64,000 nucleotides of DNA from Apophysomyces variabilis (Eukaryota > Mucoromycota > Mucoromycetes > Mucorales > Mucoraceae): NCBI GenBank assembly GCA_002749535.1, contig MZZL01000404.1, forward strand, positions 467,065-531,064. Reading direction: 5' to 3'. Shown here one piece after another: positions 60,817 through 64,000 of this stretch. The notes beneath the pieces are model-generated. The model was not told where the DNA came from, made no database searches, and saw only the letters and a program-made list of their open reading frames with translations. Position numbers and translations under genes: made by a program. The stretch's first letter is position 1. Every line of letters begins with the position of its first letter.

Positions 60817-61414
60817 CTAGACCCACTGCGGCGAGCCGTCGAAAGTCTTTCCCATTGCTTGTCTCCTCCTTTCTAAACTCATTGCTGCTTCTTTACTTGA
60901 CGTACCGTCAGCAATGGACAGTTTGACGGCCTTATCATAGATTGCCTTGCGTCTGCTAAAATAAAGGGACTTCGTCTTAACTACCCTTTTCCAAAGTTCC
61001 ATACGTTTCTTGAATTTGTCTACAGGCGGGCCAGTCTCTATTTCTTCTTCGTATTCCCTTCAAACGTTAGTTATGGTCCGGAGTTATTTCTTCAGTGTGT
61101 AGCATCTAGGCCGTGCTTGGGAGGGCTAGATGCTGCTGCTACCGCTCGTTGCTTCACTACGGTTCTCAGATTGCATTATTGCTGTATCCGGTTAGGCAGA
61201 TGAGGTATAGGGGAGCTTGGAAAACCAAACGGGCAGTTTGCTCATGCTGGGCATGCATTTGCTCAACTGATTGCTTGAGCGTGATAATTTCTGCGCCGAA
61301 ACTGCCAAATCCAGACTTTACAATCTCAGTCATGTGGGGCATGCCCTGTTCCCACTGAATGCTCAACGTGCTATGGGTGTCAACTGCCGAGGGGTGCCAC
61401 AATTCTCGCTGCAT
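60817..61414 (-). CDS. GCR1_C-domain-like protein, short and possibly partial
   Basis: The last exon reads EYEEEIETGPPVDKFKKR, then RVVKTKSLYFSRRKAIYDKA and SLERRRQAMGKTF. This matches the layout of GCR1_C (PF12550) regions (WxxGxxxxPxVxxF ... YSRRKxIYxxI) common in Mucoromycota. Upstream, an ATG at 61414 opens a frame with IQWEQGMPHMTEIVKSGFGS and KQSVEQMHAQHEQT. The splice between the two parts is not resolved and the spliced length is below 200 residues, much shorter than typical. It may be a truncated gene, and such proteins are often linked to mobile DNA. The DNA-binding role is inferred from family only. Confidence 0.5.
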
Positions 61415-61648
61415 TCAATGTTTTCCTTGGCTTTTTGTTAAATATCCATATCTATTGATATCCGGGTGATATTGAAACTTGAGTTTCTCGCATCAAATCC
61501 AATCCTATACACTAAGTTATAATGTACGTTCTTCGTTACTTTTTCTTTAAGTCCACACCCCTACTTTACAATACATATAGTATGCAACAAACGCGAAAAT
61601 TTTATTGAAAGCATTCATAAATATTTTCTCCATCAAGAACTGCATGGA

Positions 61649-63476
61649 TTATGACTGGTGATCGGTTGACTGCAATGTAGGGCGCAAAGTGTTGCAAGGG
61701 GGATTGGATGTTTGATTGGTATTCGGTTGCTGTGCTAGCGATCTCAATAACGTTGGCGGCCTTGTCCTTGCAGTGGATGGCTCTCCGTTGATTCTTTCTT
61801 GCTGTACGGAGAAAAAGTCAACAGTTGGAAGATCCAATCATTCTTATCATATCGTTTATCTACTTGGCTTTTTACCTGTTGTTCAGAAGGCTGTGCACGA
61901 CGCTTTTTCGCGCTTTCCTTCAGCTTTTCCCATCGCTCTCGGTATTTGTTCATTAAAAGCTGTTGTTTTTCATTATGAGCCCGTAATTGTCTATTTTCCT
62001 CCTCGAGCTCTTTTAGCCGGGTCACTAATAAAAGAGAATAAGAACGAAACAGCGCAATGTATGCTTGCTTTGTAGAACCTACTCAGTTCTGCTACATTCC
62101 CGCTTTGAGGATACCGGATAGAACTGCTTTGTATCGTATGTGTGCCGCTATTTGCTAGCGCTGCGGAGGAACGCATACTGGAATCATGGCTCTGCATGAT
62201 CCGTTTTGCTTGTTTCTGGACATCGTTGCGAAACTGAAGAATGCTACTTTTAAGCATATTGCTTTCCTCTGCCGCCTTGATATATAAAGTTAGATCGGAT
62301 GATAAGCATCCTATATGAATTTTGTACCCTTTCCATTGCTTGAAGTTTACGTAAGAGGAGATCAATGCGTTTCTTGAGTTGTTCATTTTCGGTGACATAG
62401 TCCTGCCATGTCCTAAAAATATTCATAAGCATTTGATCCATATTTCATCCGTGCGGAAAGAAACGCCACCTCTTTTCTGCAGTACTTGGTGTCCCTCTAG
62501 TAGTATCCAATGCTTCCTTTTCGGGAACAACGAAATACGATTCCATCATTGCGTAAGTGTCCTTTTTATGTGGTTTGCTACGTGGATCATCCTCTTCATT
62601 GCCGTCTAACAGTGTTTCTTCGTTATTGATATCGCTTCCATATAGCCAAGCCGGTGTGGGGTTGTCATTTTCACTTAGTGGGGCCGAGGCAAATGCAACA
62701 GGATTTGACAGTTTTTCTACCATCTTTTCCAACACTTCCCAAAACCTATTGAATGGATCCAAATCATCTTCTTCGTCCTATAACTCCAGTTCATGAATCC
62801 ATCTTGAATAGTGGACAGCGCTTGCTAAAAGAAAAAGAAGCGGCTTACGTTCTCGGTGAGTAACGTATACGAGTCTCCAATCGTACTATGAGATACATGG
62901 CTGTGACCCTGGCGAGGTAACTCTTTTGTTTTTAACTCCGGTAAGGCAATGCGAAGACCACCCATATCCACGCCGTCCCCATTCGGCCTGTATCCATTCA
63001 CACCCACTACATGTGCTCCTACTGTTGATGCTTTTCCTGATGCTGCTTTAGCGGCCTTTCGTTGGAGCTCTTCCGCTTTCCGACTGTGATTTTTTATCAA
63101 TAGTTGTAGGGTCTTGTTTGCCTGTTAGCAAAAAGCTGCTCCATGAGTACGACGTAGATAAAGAATAAAAAAGGCTTGACCGACCTCTAAGTCGTCCGTA
63201 TACTCCGTTGCTTTCTGAAACTGTTCTGCCATTTTAGAATAGGTTTATGTCAGCGATCACAGTGCCGTTATAGTTTAATGTCTCAGCATTCACCTGCCGC
63301 TTGTGCATGAGCATCGGCTGCCTTAGCCCACATTTCTCTGTCTTCGTAGTCTTCTGCCTCATTAGCATATGCATGACCCTATAGCAATGGCCATGTTTTA
63401 AACATGTATTTAGAAATACACAAGACATGTTTAGTGTAGATGAACGTACAGCGTTAACTGGAGTCTTTGGGATCAT
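61649..63476 (-). CDS. MIT-domain/coiled-coil protein resembling Atg38/NRBF2
   Basis: Exons are 63476-63450, 63378-63294, 63225-63185, 63121-62849, 62777-62470, 62412-62328, 62275-62083, 62024-61876 and 61801-61649, giving 437 residues, all in phase. Residues 1 to about 75 form an MIT-like three-helix region (HAYANEAEDYEDREMW, ADAHAQAAEQFQKATEYTDD, LLIKNHSRKAEELQRKA). A disordered acidic part follows, then a coiled coil from about 245 (TENEQLKKRIDLLLRKLQAM and TRLKELEEENRQLRAHNEKQ). MIT plus coiled coil is the architecture of Atg38 and NRBF2, subunits of the autophagy-specific Vps34 PI3-kinase complex. The link is by architecture and motifs, not by long identity. ATG9 is in the same window. 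Confidence 0.7.
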
Positions 63477-63570
63477 GATCACCTAAAAGCCCTTTAGGAA
63501 AAAGGAAGAGAGACAAGAAGGGCTTAACATGTCTGGGATGAAATAGTTCATGGGTTCAGCCAGTAGCGTG

Positions 63571-63732
63571 TCAGCATAATGCACTTGCGGTTCCCGATGT
63601 GGTCAAATAGTCTTTGCCAGACACAACAAAAATGCCATCTTTATAATCCACCTCAACATCAAACGGTATCAAAGCAAATAAACTCTTCTCTGCGCCCTGA
63701 ATAGATAACTTGTACAAGCAGCTAACTTTCAT
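63571..63732 (-). other. Short unrecognised ORF (53 codons)
   Basis: A minus frame with an ATG at 63732 reads MKVSCLYKLSIQGAEKSLFA, then VEVDYKDGIFVVSGKDYLTT and a stop at 63571. The frame remains open for about 13 codons upstream of the ATG, so it may be a 3' exon or a relic. No family was recognised. The rest of the right end (63733-64000) shows nothing. Confidence 0.35.
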
Positions 63733-64000
63733 CACTTGTAAATTTTTCCGAAGTGGTGCTTCACATCAAGATAGTACACAGTTACCATGATAGAAAATTA
63801 TATGCGAATACATAGGATCTCAATTATGGCGTGCCTTTATTTAAATTTGTAAAGGAACAGCTTTAGGGCACGATAAGTGTTTGTAGCATTGTATTATTAT
63901 GAATAACTACTATTATCAACGAAAAATAAAAGACATGTTCTTTGATGCGCTTCTCGAGTGATCGATCGCCATGTGAATACGTTGCGTAGAAGGAAAAGAG

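Overview
This window looks like nuclear DNA of an early-diverging filamentous fungus, most likely Mucoromycota (Mucorales-like). The reasons are intron-rich genes with short introns (about 45-200 nt), fungal-only families (ATG9, SPT20, BUD6/AIP3, CipC/DUF3759, GT4 trehalose phosphorylase, Zn2Cys6 factor), a GDP-fucose-transporter-like gene (fucose is a known Mucorales wall sugar), a GCR1_C-like orphan, and Crinkler effector genes. No bacterial operon features, rRNA, convincing tRNA or CRISPR were seen. The species cannot be named from sequence alone.

Region 1 (1-13000) is accessory DNA. It carries a minus-strand Crinkler (CRN) cluster. Pseudogene A (about 1250-2764) has a CRN header fused to one type of P-loop NTPase. 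Relic B (about 3735-4215, perhaps to 4620) is a decayed NTPase/nuclease tail. Gene C (4716-7695) is apparently intact, with header, NTPase and PD-(D/E)xK-like nuclease. The promoter and header of A and C are near-identical duplicates (2569-3155 and 7499-8085), but the bodies behind them differ, so a header was joined to unrelated effector bodies. After that come two clusters of imperfect GGAACC/GGATCC repeats and several decayed coding relics of unknown family.

Region 2 (13500-31700) holds core genes separated by long gaps: UNC93-like transporter, ARV1, a CipC-like protein, GDP-fucose-transporter-like gene, F-box protein, ERV1 sulfhydryl oxidase, a divergent Zn2Cys6 factor, a Tc1/IS630-type transposase relic and a ChaC-type gamma-glutamylcyclotransferase.

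Region 3 (32000-64000) is gene-dense: F-BAR/SH3 protein (Cdc15/Hof1-like), BUD6, a small secreted protein, SPT20, a Sel1-repeat protein (Nif1/Dsf2-like), a stand-alone DRAP-type deaminase, P5C dehydrogenase, ATG9, a SAM methyltransferase divergent from trehalose phosphorylase, a GCR1_C-like fragment and an ATG38/NRBF2-like gene. Functional themes are polarity and cytokinesis (F-BAR, BUD6), autophagy (ATG9, ATG38-like) and lipid/wall/redox housekeeping.

Exon structures were worked out by hand from reading frame, splice signals and family conservation. This exposed at least five GC-AG introns, a 7-nt microexon, an intron-split start codon, and an ARV1 splice donor replaced by a 26-nt A tract. 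Coordinates of multi-exon genes give the coding span, with exons listed in the evidence.
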